Below, one piece after another: positions 8,111 to 15,719 of a stretch of DNA of 48,730 nucleotides (position 1 is the first letter of the stretch; the number at the start of each line of letters is the position of its first letter). The notes beneath the pieces are model-generated. The model saw nothing but the letters and a program-made list of their open reading frames with translations. It was not told the DNA's origin and ran no database searches. The DNA lies in NCBI GenBank assembly GCA_964502215.1, contig CAZCUN010000020.1, forward strand, positions 1 through 48,730, in the 5' to 3' direction. This DNA is from JAALLB01 sp964502215 (GTDB lineage Bacteria > Pseudomonadota > Alphaproteobacteria > Rhizobiales > Rhizobiaceae). Made by a program: the position numbers and the translations under genes.

Positions 8111-8794
8111 TTACCAACTTCTCGGCGTACCATCCCAGTCGATAAATTTACCAGTGTCATCAAGCGTAATAGATTGAATTACCTTAAGAATACCTTCAGC
8201 ACTTTCTTGCACTGTGATGTCTGCCTCAGCCCCACCCATATCTGTTTGAACCCAACCAGGGTGCATCGCAATGCAGCAGATACCCTCGTCTTCGAGATCT
8301 GTTGCAAGGCCTTGCGTTAACTTGTTAAGCGCTGCTTTGCTTGAGCGATATGCAATAATATCAGATGTGGAAAATTCCATACGCCCCATCTTGGATGAAA
8401 TATTAATAAGACGCGGATTATTACCCTGCTTAAGGAGTGGTAGAAAAACCTGAATAACCTTTAATGGCGAAAGCACATTGGTTTTCAGCACTTCTGCAAA
8501 GCCGTCGAAATCCATATCAAGTGTTGTCTGTTTATCGCGCATAGGCCCCATGATCCCAGCATTATTGATCAACACATCAATTGGGGAATGAAAAGCATTT
8601 GCCACTTTCTCAACTGCAGCATAATCATTCACATCAAAATTAAGAACCGCCATCTGCGGTAGCTTTTGAGCAAGCTCGCGCTGTGCTTCAACCGAGCGAA
8701 CAGAACCAATAACATTCCAGCCCTTATCAATAGACTGCTTTGCAAGTTCAAACCCAATGCCGCGCCCTGCACCTGTAATAAATATCGTTGTCAT
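8111..8794 (-). CDS. Short-chain dehydrogenase/reductase
   Basis: 227 residues with a classical SDR fold: the cofactor loop TGAGRGIG at 7-14, NNAG at 77-80, a catalytic serine at 133/134 and YRSSK with Tyr149 and Lys153. The C-terminal HPGWVQTDMGGAEA resembles the C-factor/sniffer-type SDRs, which prefer NADP(H) and small carbonyls, but the substrate cannot be assigned. Its ATG overlaps the TGA of the upstream SAF-domain oxidoreductase by 4 bp (8791-8794), so the two are translationally coupled and probably act in the same pathway. The sequence ends shortly after the last strand, normal for this subgroup. Confidence 0.9.
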   Translation of the reverse strand: MTTIFITGAGRGIGFELAKQSIDKGWNVIGSVRSVEAQRELAQKLPQMAVLNFDVNDYAAVEKVANAFHSPIDVLINNAGIMGPMRDKQTTLDMDFDGFAEVLKTNVLSPLKVIQVFLPLLKQGNNPRLINISSKMGRMEFSTSDIIAYRSSKAALNKLTQGLATDLEDEGICCIAMHPGWVQTDMGGAEADITVQESAEGILKVIQSITLDDTGKFIDWDGTPRSW

Positions 8795-10119
8795 GCTTCC
8801 AAACTCCTGCGCAATTTAACTGCGCTTAGTTCTTCATTTAGCGCGACATCATCATAAGTCAGTACCGTATCTTTTTTTACATCCCGAAGCATTTTCACAC
8901 CACCCGTCAGACCAAGTGGCAACATCTTTTGCGGCAATGAAATTTTACTTGGTCGAAGCTGACCTGCAACCGTATAGCCGCCCTCACCATCAAGAACTTC
9001 CCCTACCTTCAAATCCCGTTTTGAAACTGCTACCACATCGCCAATAAACGCTTGTGCAACACCTGTGGATTCCCCGCGGAGTCCGACATTGGCAACCGAC
9101 ATCCCAAGCTCAAGTCCTATCAAATGCCATTGTTTATACAGACACATAAAACGCCCTGTATCATCCGTCTTTACTTTGTATTCTTCCAGACACTTGCGCT
9201 GATAATCTGTCTCGCATTCGACCACCACAAAAACCCCCATGCGAATGTTATGATCATATTCTTTGCCATCTGGTTGCATGCCATTAATGACTTCGACCAT
9301 GCCAGAATTCTCAAGCGCCCCACCCTCAGGTTTTGGTCGCATTAGTGATGGAATATCATCAATAGAACCGAGTGGATATGTCAGCCCATTTGTGGGAACT
9401 TCAAGACCACAAGCATTGGCAATAGCGGCACTTTCAATCGCGGGCTTTGTGCAATCAAGAAACGAATTAAACATCTTAGGGTTTAACCGCCCACGTTCAG
9501 CAACTTCACGCGTAACACCCCAATGATCCCAGATTGTATCTGGCGTTGAAAACCTAAACTCAGGCTTCCACTTATGCCCACGTCCAGCAGCAGCTACCTT
9601 GAACCCACAAGTGCGCGCCCAATCTACAAGTTCACACGTCATCGCAGGTTGATCCCCATAAGCCATGGAATAAATCACCCTCGCCTTTTCAGCTTCCCGC
9701 GCAACTGCCAATCCTGCAAAACTATCCAGCTCAACAGTCGCGCTAATCACATGCTTGCCATTTGCAAAAGCCATCAACACATTATCACTAGCTACAATTG
9801 GATTGCCCGTTGCTTCAATGACGATATCAATCGCAGAATGAGAAACCAACGCCTCAACGCTATCGCCAACATGCGTAGCCCCACGCTTAACCGCATCATC
9901 CAGCGACAATGCTGAATACTTCTCTTCCACCCAATGCGAATTGGCCAAATTAGACTTAGCTTGTTCCACATTCAAATCCGCAATGCCAACCACGTGAATA
10001 CCAGGAATAAGTGCGGCCTGAGATAAAAACATAGACCCAAACTTACCCGCCCCTATCACACCAACGCGAATGGGATTATTGGAAGATTGACGAGCTAGAA
10101 GTTGGGCGTGGAGGGACAT
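8791..10119 (-). CDS. Homoserine-dehydrogenase-like NAD(P)-dependent oxidoreductase with C-terminal SAF domain
   Basis: 442 residues. The N-terminal Rossmann domain opens with VGVIGAGKFGSMF and continues with VEATGNPIVASDNVLMAF, like Gfo/Idh/MocA and homoserine-dehydrogenase-type enzymes. The last ~90 residues (VVAVSKRDLKVGEVLDGEGG onward, to VKKDTVLTYDDV) are an SAF domain. Relatives act on C4-C5 sugar-acid type substrates in some alphaproteobacteria, but I cannot name the substrate. I start at ATG 10119 with GGAAAG upstream; a TTG at 10134 adds five residues. The ribosome-binding site is inside a 9-bp hairpin (10125-10152). The gene follows ettA by 68 bp and overlaps the SDR gene by 4 bp. 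Confidence 0.8.
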   Translation of the reverse strand: MSLHAQLLARQSSNNPIRVGVIGAGKFGSMFLSQAALIPGIHVVGIADLNVEQAKSNLANSHWVEEKYSALSLDDAVKRGATHVGDSVEALVSHSAIDIVIEATGNPIVASDNVLMAFANGKHVISATVELDSFAGLAVAREAEKARVIYSMAYGDQPAMTCELVDWARTCGFKVAAAGRGHKWKPEFRFSTPDTIWDHWGVTREVAERGRLNPKMFNSFLDCTKPAIESAAIANACGLEVPTNGLTYPLGSIDDIPSLMRPKPEGGALENSGMVEVINGMQPDGKEYDHNIRMGVFVVVECETDYQRKCLEEYKVKTDDTGRFMCLYKQWHLIGLELGMSVANVGLRGESTGVAQAFIGDVVAVSKRDLKVGEVLDGEGGYTVAGQLRPSKISLPQKMLPLGLTGGVKMLRDVKKDTVLTYDDVALNEELSAVKLRRSLEA

Positions 10120-10124
10120 AAAGA

Positions 10125-10152
10125 GACTTTCCAAATTTACATCTGGAAAGTC
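10125..10152 (-). promoter_or_regulatory. Hairpin that can hide the ribosome-binding site of the SAF-domain oxidoreductase
   Basis: A perfect 9-bp inverted repeat (GACTTTCCA at 10125-10133 and TGGAAAGTC at 10144-10152, 10-nt loop). In the mRNA, the 3' arm contains GGAAAG, the Shine-Dalgarno for the ATG at 10119. Folding would block initiation. No U-run of terminator length follows (only UCUCUUU), so it is better read as translational control than as a terminator of ettA, though weak attenuation is possible. Confidence 0.45.
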
Positions 10153-10187
10153 TAATTCAATTCAAAGTAGTTCGGCAAACAAATAAT

Positions 10188-11837
10188 CTACCTAGTCAGC
10201 GGCTTATACGTCACCCTCTTCGGGTTAACCGCATCTGCACCTAAGCGTCTGATCTTATCTTGCTCGTAATCTTCGTAGTTGCCTTCAAACCACTCGACAT
10301 GTGAATTACCTTCAAAAGCTAGAATGTGCGTTGCTAGTCTGTCTAGGAACATGCGGTCGTGCGAGATGACAACTGCACAGCCTGCAAAAGACTCTAACGC
10401 GTCTTCGAGCGCTGCAAGCGTTTCAGTGTCCAAGTCGTTTGTCGGCTCATCGAGCAGGATAACATTGCTACCAGCTTTCAACATTTTGGCGAGGTGAACA
10501 CGGTTTCTTTGCCCACCTGAAAGCGTTCCAACTTTTTGTTGTTGGTCGCCACCTTTGAAGTTGAAAGTAGAGCAATAGGCACGCGAGTTTAACTCATGCT
10601 TACCAAGTGTGATGATGTCATTACCTTCAGAAATTTCTTCCCAAACGGTTTTGTCAGCGCCTAATGCATCACGGCTCTGATCGACATAACCAAGATCAAC
10701 CGTATCCCCAATGGTGATTGTTCCACTGTCAGGCTGCTCCTGACCAGTAATCATGCGGAACAAGGTTGTTTTACCCACACCATTTGGCCCGATAACACCC
10801 ACGATACCACCAGGAGGAAGTTTAAAGCTTAAATCATCAATCAACAGCTTATCACCATATGATTTTGACACCCCTTCCGCCTCAATCACAACACCACCCA
10901 AACGCTCACCCACTGGGATAATAATTTGTGCATTCTGCGGTGTACGATCATTGGACGCTTTGACCAACTCATCATAAGCTTTGATACGCGCCTTAGATTT
11001 TGCCTGACGTGCTTTCGGGCTAGATGCAATCCAGCCAGCCTCTGCTGAGATAGCTCTTTGGCGAGAAGCCTCTTCGCGACCTTCTTGTTTCAAACGCTTA
11101 GCTTTTGCTTCAAGGTAGGCGGTGTAATTCCCCTCATAAGGAATACCGCGCCCACGGTCGAGTTCCAAAATCCAGCCCGTAACATTATCCAAGAAGTATC
11201 GATCGTGCGTAATCATCAACACAGAACCAGGGTATTCCCGCAAATGCTTTTCTAACCAGCCAATCGTCTCAGCATCCAAGTGGTTTGTTGGTTCATCAAG
11301 CAGCAGCAAATCTGGCTTGGACAATAACAATTTACAAAGCGCAACACGACGCTTCTCACCACCCGATAAATCTGTAACCGGGCTATCACTTGGCGGGCAG
11401 CGAAGCGCTTCCATCGCCATTTCAACTTGTGAATCCAAATCCCAAAGATCTTGCGCATCAATCTGGTCTTGAAGAGCCGCGCCTTCATCAGCTGTTTCTT
11501 CAGAATAATTCATCATCAATTCGTTATAACGATCCAGAATTGCTTTTTTATCAGCAACACCTTCCATGACATTTTCAACGACAGTTTTGTTCTCGTCCAA
11601 TTGCGGCTCTTGTGGCAGGTAACCACAGGTTGCCCCATCTGCTAGCCACGCTTCACCCGTGTGCTCTTTATCAAGGCCAGCCATAATGCGCAGTACGGTA
11701 GATTTACCTGCACCATTTGGCCCAAGGATGCCTATCTTTGCATCTGGGTAAAACGACAGGTGAACATCTTCCAAAACCTTCTTTGTGCCATACGTTTTTG
11801 AAAGTCCGGCCATGTGATAAATAAACTGACGCGCCAT
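10188..11837 (-). CDS. ettA: Energy-dependent translational throttle protein EttA (ABC-F)
   Basis: 549 residues with two ATP-binding cassettes and no membrane helices, the ABC-F layout. The first cassette has Walker A GPNGAGKST at 39-47, signature LSGGEKRRV and LLLLDEPTNHLD; the second has GPNGVGKTT, LSGGQRNRV and ILLDEPTNDLD. The family's linker region is present between them. Members bind the ribosomal E site and gate the first peptide bond according to ATP/ADP level. Length and the YLPQEPQL segment match EttA rather than Uup or an antibiotic-resistance ABC-F. ATG 11837 is chosen for GGAGAA 8 nt upstream; the upstream ATG at 11858 is unlikely. It is divergent from the TerB-like gene and leads into the oxidoreductase-SDR pair. 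Confidence 0.93.
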   Translation of the reverse strand: MARQFIYHMAGLSKTYGTKKVLEDVHLSFYPDAKIGILGPNGAGKSTVLRIMAGLDKEHTGEAWLADGATCGYLPQEPQLDENKTVVENVMEGVADKKAILDRYNELMMNYSEETADEGAALQDQIDAQDLWDLDSQVEMAMEALRCPPSDSPVTDLSGGEKRRVALCKLLLSKPDLLLLDEPTNHLDAETIGWLEKHLREYPGSVLMITHDRYFLDNVTGWILELDRGRGIPYEGNYTAYLEAKAKRLKQEGREEASRQRAISAEAGWIASSPKARQAKSKARIKAYDELVKASNDRTPQNAQIIIPVGERLGGVVIEAEGVSKSYGDKLLIDDLSFKLPPGGIVGVIGPNGVGKTTLFRMITGQEQPDSGTITIGDTVDLGYVDQSRDALGADKTVWEEISEGNDIITLGKHELNSRAYCSTFNFKGGDQQQKVGTLSGGQRNRVHLAKMLKAGSNVILLDEPTNDLDTETLAALEDALESFAGCAVVISHDRMFLDRLATHILAFEGNSHVEWFEGNYEDYEQDKIRRLGADAVNPKRVTYKPLTR

Positions 11838-11987
11838 AAATGCTTCTCCATTATACAAAATTGTACAAAACCAAACAGAATCATACAGAAATTGTTATTA
11901 ATTAACTTATTGAACGATTTACGCTTTGAAGCCAAGAAATTCAAGCGTAGTGTAATACGGATGCAAATTAAAATAGGCTGGTTATGA

Positions 11988-12602
11988 ATGCGTGCATTAA
12001 TTTACATACTCATTGGAGTTTTATTTGTTGGCTTTGGCGCATTTAATCTTTATGGCGGGTATGAATTAAGCAATCCTGTCTATGCTTCATTTGGTTTTGG
12101 CTCTATACTCATCGGTGCATTAATAGTGCTTTTTGGTTTAAGTCGTAGCAGGAAAAAAAAGAAGAAGGATAAATCTATGAGCTCAGGCAACTCATATACA
12201 GGCAATGACACCGTCAAAGAAGAAGATGGCGCACTTGAGATTTACGCTATCATTCAAGCTATGGGCGTCGTTGCAGTCGCAGACAACCGTGTAAGGCAAG
12301 AAGAAGTCGATACAATCGCTGCTATCTACGAAGAAATGTTAGGCATGAAAATTCGTGACGAAGAAGTCATGGAAATTCTTTCTGAGTTTGACGAAAATTT
12401 TAATATTGAAGAGCGCTTAGAAAAAAACAGAGCTTTCATCAGCCCTACAATGAAAAAAGCAATCATTCAAAGCTGCCAAAAAGTTATGGTAAGCGATCTT
12501 GAGATTGTAAGCTCAGAAGAAAACCGCATTATGCAAATTGGCAAATCACTTGGTTTTTCTGATTCAGAAACTAAAGAACTGATTGCTTCAACGCCACTTT
12601 GA
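11988..12602 (+). CDS. Membrane-anchored TerB-like protein
   Basis: 204 residues. Two transmembrane helices (about 3-25 and 32-51) are followed by a strongly basic run (SRSRKKKKKDK), so by the positive-inside rule the rest is cytoplasmic. Residues about 80-200 form an all-helical TerB-like domain with the acidic pattern VADNRVRQEEVDTIAAIYEE and a second similar turn VSDLEIVSSEENRIM, the metal-binding style of TerB/DjlA N-terminal domains. TerB proteins are part of tellurite/stress complexes with TerC; a terC gene lies 1.2 kb away on the other strand. Its TGA overlaps the ATG of the next gene (TGATG), so it is translationally coupled to the lipase-like hydrolase. Confidence 0.75.
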   Translation: MRALIYILIGVLFVGFGAFNLYGGYELSNPVYASFGFGSILIGALIVLFGLSRSRKKKKKDKSMSSGNSYTGNDTVKEEDGALEIYAIIQAMGVVAVADNRVRQEEVDTIAAIYEEMLGMKIRDEEVMEILSEFDENFNIEERLEKNRAFISPTMKKAIIQSCQKVMVSDLEIVSSEENRIMQIGKSLGFSDSETKELIASTPL

Positions 12603-13528
12603 TGGGGTTTATTCAATCCAGCTTAAAAAGCCCTACTGGCGCTGAACTCCAGCTTTATCAAACAAAAGCAAAGAGCCACGCCAAGGCTATTATTCATTTA
12701 AACCACGGCATGTGCGAACACATGGGCAGATACGAGCGCTTTGCCGCCTTCTTGTCAGATAATAACTATCATGTCATAGGCCACGACCACCGAGGCCACG
12801 GCAAAACCACCGCATCAGACGCCCCCCTTGGCACATTTGCAAAATCTGATGGACTTGCAAAAGTCATTGCTGATGTAGATGCGGTAAACGCCCACATCCG
12901 CGAAACATATCGGGATCTACCCGTCGTCTATTTTGGACATTCCATGGGTTCAATCATTGGCCTTAACTACGCAATCCAACACTCAAACAAACTAGCCGCC
13001 TGCACACTTTGGAATGCAGGTGTGGATGGCGGGTTACTTTTGAATGTCTATGGGTTTTTATTAAAAATCGAGCGCATGTTTAAGGGTTCAGACGTCCCAA
13101 GCCAAATCGCCAAAAAGCTTACCTTTGAAGACTGGAACAATAAGTTCAAACCCAACCGCACCCAGTCTGATTGGCTCACACGCGATCAGGCCGAAGTCGA
13201 TCAATATTTAGCCGACCCGCTCTGCGGCTTTGACGCCAGCAATGGCTTATGGGGTGATCTACTAGGCGGCATTAGAACTGGCGCAGATGATACACAACTT
13301 GCAAAGATAAACACCGCCCTCCCCATGCACTTACTAGCTGGCGGCAGAGACCCTTGTTCAGATAATGGCAAAGCCGTTGAGCGCCTGCACGAGCGGCTAA
13401 CGAAATCAGGTATCAAAGACCTAACCCACACGCTCCACAAAGATAATCGCCACGAAGCGCTGAATGAATTAAACCGCGATGAAGTGATGCAGGAATTTGT
13501 CGATTGGCTAGATGCGCGGTTTGGGTAA
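12602..13528 (+). CDS. Alpha/beta hydrolase, monoacylglycerol-lipase/lysophospholipase type
   Basis: 308 residues of the serine aminopeptidase S33 / Hydrolase_4 class. The catalytic triad is visible: Ser114 in FGHSMGS, Asp250 in GGRDPCSD and His284 in NRHEALNE. The oxyanion region NHGMCEHMGRYERF and the HDHRGHGKT loop are typical of monoacylglycerol lipases and lysophospholipases, enzymes that cleave a fatty acyl ester from a glycerol backbone. No signal peptide is present. The ATG at 12602 shares its A with the stop of the TerB-like gene. Downstream there is no T-rich terminator but a degenerate repeat. Confidence 0.88.
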   Translation: MGFIQSSLKSPTGAELQLYQTKAKSHAKAIIHLNHGMCEHMGRYERFAAFLSDNNYHVIGHDHRGHGKTTASDAPLGTFAKSDGLAKVIADVDAVNAHIRETYRDLPVVYFGHSMGSIIGLNYAIQHSNKLAACTLWNAGVDGGLLLNVYGFLLKIERMFKGSDVPSQIAKKLTFEDWNNKFKPNRTQSDWLTRDQAEVDQYLADPLCGFDASNGLWGDLLGGIRTGADDTQLAKINTALPMHLLAGGRDPCSDNGKAVERLHERLTKSGIKDLTHTLHKDNRHEALNELNRDEVMQEFVDWLDARFG

Positions 13529-13622
13529 GTTCTACAAGTAATCAAAACACAATATTTCACATCCATTACGTTCAGCATTTGAACAACTCTCAGCAAACAA
13601 CAGCCCCGCCCTTCGACAAGCT

Positions 13623-13731
13623 AAGGGTGAGGCTAAGTGGGGACGCTGTTCAGGGTGAGGCTTAAGGGAGTGCAGCTCAGGCGTGTGGCTAAATGAGGAG
13701 CATTCAGCTTGAGGCTAAATAAAGATCTGCC
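13623..13731. repeat. Four degenerate ~27-bp tandem units
   Basis: Four consecutive units of 27-28 bp begin at about 13623, 13651, 13678 and 13705. They share the core CAGGGTGAGGCTAA (written CAGGGTGAGGCTTA, CAGGCGTGTGGCTAAA and CAGCTTGAGGCTAAA in units 2-4) and decay to the right. Just upstream is CCCTTCGACAAGCT, a phrase common in dispersed intergenic repeats of alphaproteobacteria. It lies between the convergent lipase and terC genes and has no open frame. Confidence 0.6.
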
Positions 13732-13755
13732 TTTGCGTGAGATCAGAATGGCTGT

Positions 13756-13773
13756 GGTGAACCTAAGTTCACC
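13756..13773 (-). terminator. Inverted repeat just downstream of terC
   Basis: GGTGAAC (13756-13762), a 4-nt loop, then GTTCACC (13767-13773), starting 7 bp past the terC stop. The arms are perfect and partly GC-rich, but no run of T follows on the minus strand, so it is only a possible terminator or mRNA 3'-end hairpin. Confidence 0.35.
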
Positions 13774-13779
13774 TCCCTA

Positions 13780-14586
13780 TCAATCCGCCAACACCTTAGC
13801 ATCATTGATCTCGGCTTCTTTCATCTTCATCAGCTTCTTTCGGTACTGGCCTTGCACCACGTCTACCAAAATCATCACAATCAACACGAAGTAGAATGTC
13901 GACTTAGACATTGCTTCAACTGGGTAGCCCAACAATTTAATGTGCGCTAGGTGACCGCCTTCTGAGACTAACAAGATGCCGACGATGAAGAGGATGAAAA
14001 GACCCAAGACTTCATACATGCGGTTTTTCTTCAAAAACTCTGCAACGGTATCAGCCATGACGATCATCAAAATGCCCGTCACAACAATCGCAATTGCCAT
14101 CACCACGAAAACATCAGTCAGTGCGATGGCTGAGAGGATGGAATCAAACGAGAAAACCAAGTTCATTAAGACAATTGAGAAAATTACCGAGGGCACAGAT
14201 TTAAGACCAGCCTCATTTTCACCCTCAATGTGATGAACTGCCAGCATGTGCATAATCTCTTTAAGCGCAGTCCACATAATGAACGCACCACCAAATAGCA
14301 CAATCAGCGCGTGACCTGAAAAGTCTCCTTCAAAGAAACCTACAAAATCTAGCTTAAAGAGTGAATCTTGAAACAGCCCAATCGCCTGTAAGATGACAAA
14401 CAGCAGGATAATCCTTAACACAATCGCCATGCCAATGCCCAGTTGGCGAACTTTACGTTGGCTCTCTGCGGGCGCTCTTTTCGATTCAATGGCAATGTAA
14501 AGCAGATTATCAAAGCCCAAAACGACCTGAAGTAGGATTAGCATTAACAAAGTAAGAAAATTGTCGATTGTTAATAATTCCAGCAT
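13780..14586 (-). CDS. TerC-family integral membrane protein
   Basis: 268 residues with seven to eight transmembrane helices. The two conserved acidic membrane motifs of TerC are present: VVLGFDNLLYIAIES near the N-terminus and LVFSFDSILSAIALT in the middle; the ALKEIMHMLAVHHIEGE loop is also typical. TerC/Alx relatives export manganese or take part in tellurite and envelope-stress responses, sometimes feeding metal to secreted enzymes; which applies here is unknown. I start at ATG 14586 with GGAG 7 nt upstream; an ATG 24 nt earlier lacks one. A 20-bp near-palindrome sits at 14612-14631, just before the start, as a possible operator. The C-terminus is acidic/basic and cytoplasmic. Confidence 0.9.
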   Translation of the reverse strand: MLELLTIDNFLTLLMLILLQVVLGFDNLLYIAIESKRAPAESQRKVRQLGIGMAIVLRIILLFVILQAIGLFQDSLFKLDFVGFFEGDFSGHALIVLFGGAFIMWTALKEIMHMLAVHHIEGENEAGLKSVPSVIFSIVLMNLVFSFDSILSAIALTDVFVVMAIAIVVTGILMIVMADTVAEFLKKNRMYEVLGLFILFIVGILLVSEGGHLAHIKLLGYPVEAMSKSTFYFVLIVMILVDVVQGQYRKKLMKMKEAEINDAKVLAD

Positions 14587-14611
14587 GAAATTCTCCGAGT
14601 TTCTAAACAAG

Positions 14612-14631
14612 ATTGATAAAATTTTATCGAT
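14612..14631. promoter_or_regulatory. 20-bp near-perfect palindrome upstream of terC
   Basis: ATTGATAAAATTTTATCGAT; the central 14 bases (14615-14628) are perfectly palindromic and only one outer pair mismatches. It lies 26 bp before the terC ATG and 200 bp before cpaB on the other strand, so a dimeric repressor here could control terC, or less likely the pilus operon. Confidence 0.4.
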
Positions 14632-14831
14632 CTCAAGATTTTGTGGTTACTGCTTCGTATACAAATATTCGATATCACGCAATTTCTAAAGGATTTGTTT
14701 ACCACAACAATTGAAACACCCCAATTTATCCACTTTTCATGCTTCAACACTCATGAAGTTAACAAGTTGATTAAACCCTCCATACTAAGTTGCGAGGTAC
14801 AGTAATAACTTTTAGCAGGGATATTTTCTAA

Positions 14832-15665
14832 GTGAGTGGAAAACTAATAATAATGGCAGGCCTAGCAGTTGCATTTGGTGCGACAAGCTACGTGGGTGGC
14901 AATTACTACCTTGAAAGCCAAGCAAGAGCCCTAACAGAAGCACGCATGAATGCACTTGATGCCAAACGCCCTATTGTACAGGCCGTTGAATTGGCAAAAG
15001 TTGTTGTTGCAACTTCTGAAATCAAATTTGGTGAAGTCATCAATGACTCAATGATCAAAGTAGTTGATTGGCCACAAGACGCATTTCCTGAAGGCGCTTT
15101 TACAGCAGCTTCAGAAGTATTAAGCGATGGCAACCGCCGTGTTTTAACAACCATCTTCCCAGGCGAGCCAATAATTACCGCTAAAATTACAGGCGAAAAT
15201 GGCAGAGCAGGACTAGCAGGCATTATTGCAGACGGCATGCGCGCTGTTACTGTACCTGTAGACATCGTAAATGGCGTGGGCGGTTTTGTTCAGCCAGGCG
15301 ATCGTGTTGATATCCTAATAACCAAAAACGAAGAAGGCACGAATGCAACTTCTTCTGAAATTTTAATGGAATTCGTGAAAATCCTTTCTGTTGACCAAAA
15401 TGTGGGAACACGAAACGAAACTGCACAAGTTGCAAACTCTGTCACCATCGAAACAAACGCCAAAGGCGCTAAAAAAATTGCATGGGGTCTTAATGTAGGA
15501 ACATTATCACTGACCCTAAGAGGCGCAGGCGACACCGCAGCGACCCAAGCAAATGATTCAGATGATGATCTATTTTCATTAGAACCAGCAAAGCCAAAGC
15601 GAACATCCGTGAGAGTTGTTTCTGGCGATCAAGTAAAAGAATTTAATGTAGTTGTTGAAGACTAG
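14832..15665 (+). CDS. cpaB: Flp pilus assembly protein CpaB (RcpC/TadA-locus SAF protein)
   Basis: 277 residues. An N-terminal membrane anchor (residues 2-22) is followed by a periplasmic SAF domain (VVVATSEIKFGEVINDSMIK, about 57-110) and the RcpC/CpaB domain with ITVPVDI-like (AVTVPVDIVNGVGGF) and GDRVDILIT motifs. CpaB is thought to work with the CpaC secretin in the periplasm and outer membrane, possibly by binding peptidoglycan. The start is a GTG at 14832 with CAGGGA upstream. It is the first gene of the tad operon in this window; in relatives pilA and cpaA usually precede it and are missing here. Confidence 0.93.
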   Translation: MSGKLIIMAGLAVAFGATSYVGGNYYLESQARALTEARMNALDAKRPIVQAVELAKVVVATSEIKFGEVINDSMIKVVDWPQDAFPEGAFTAASEVLSDGNRRVLTTIFPGEPIITAKITGENGRAGLAGIIADGMRAVTVPVDIVNGVGGFVQPGDRVDILITKNEEGTNATSSEILMEFVKILSVDQNVGTRNETAQVANSVTIETNAKGAKKIAWGLNVGTLSLTLRGAGDTAATQANDSDDDLFSLEPAKPKRTSVRVVSGDQVKEFNVVVED

Positions 15666-15719
15666 TAGCGAAATTTTCGCAACAAAAACAACAACTAAAC
15701 AAACTTTATGGGGACTATC

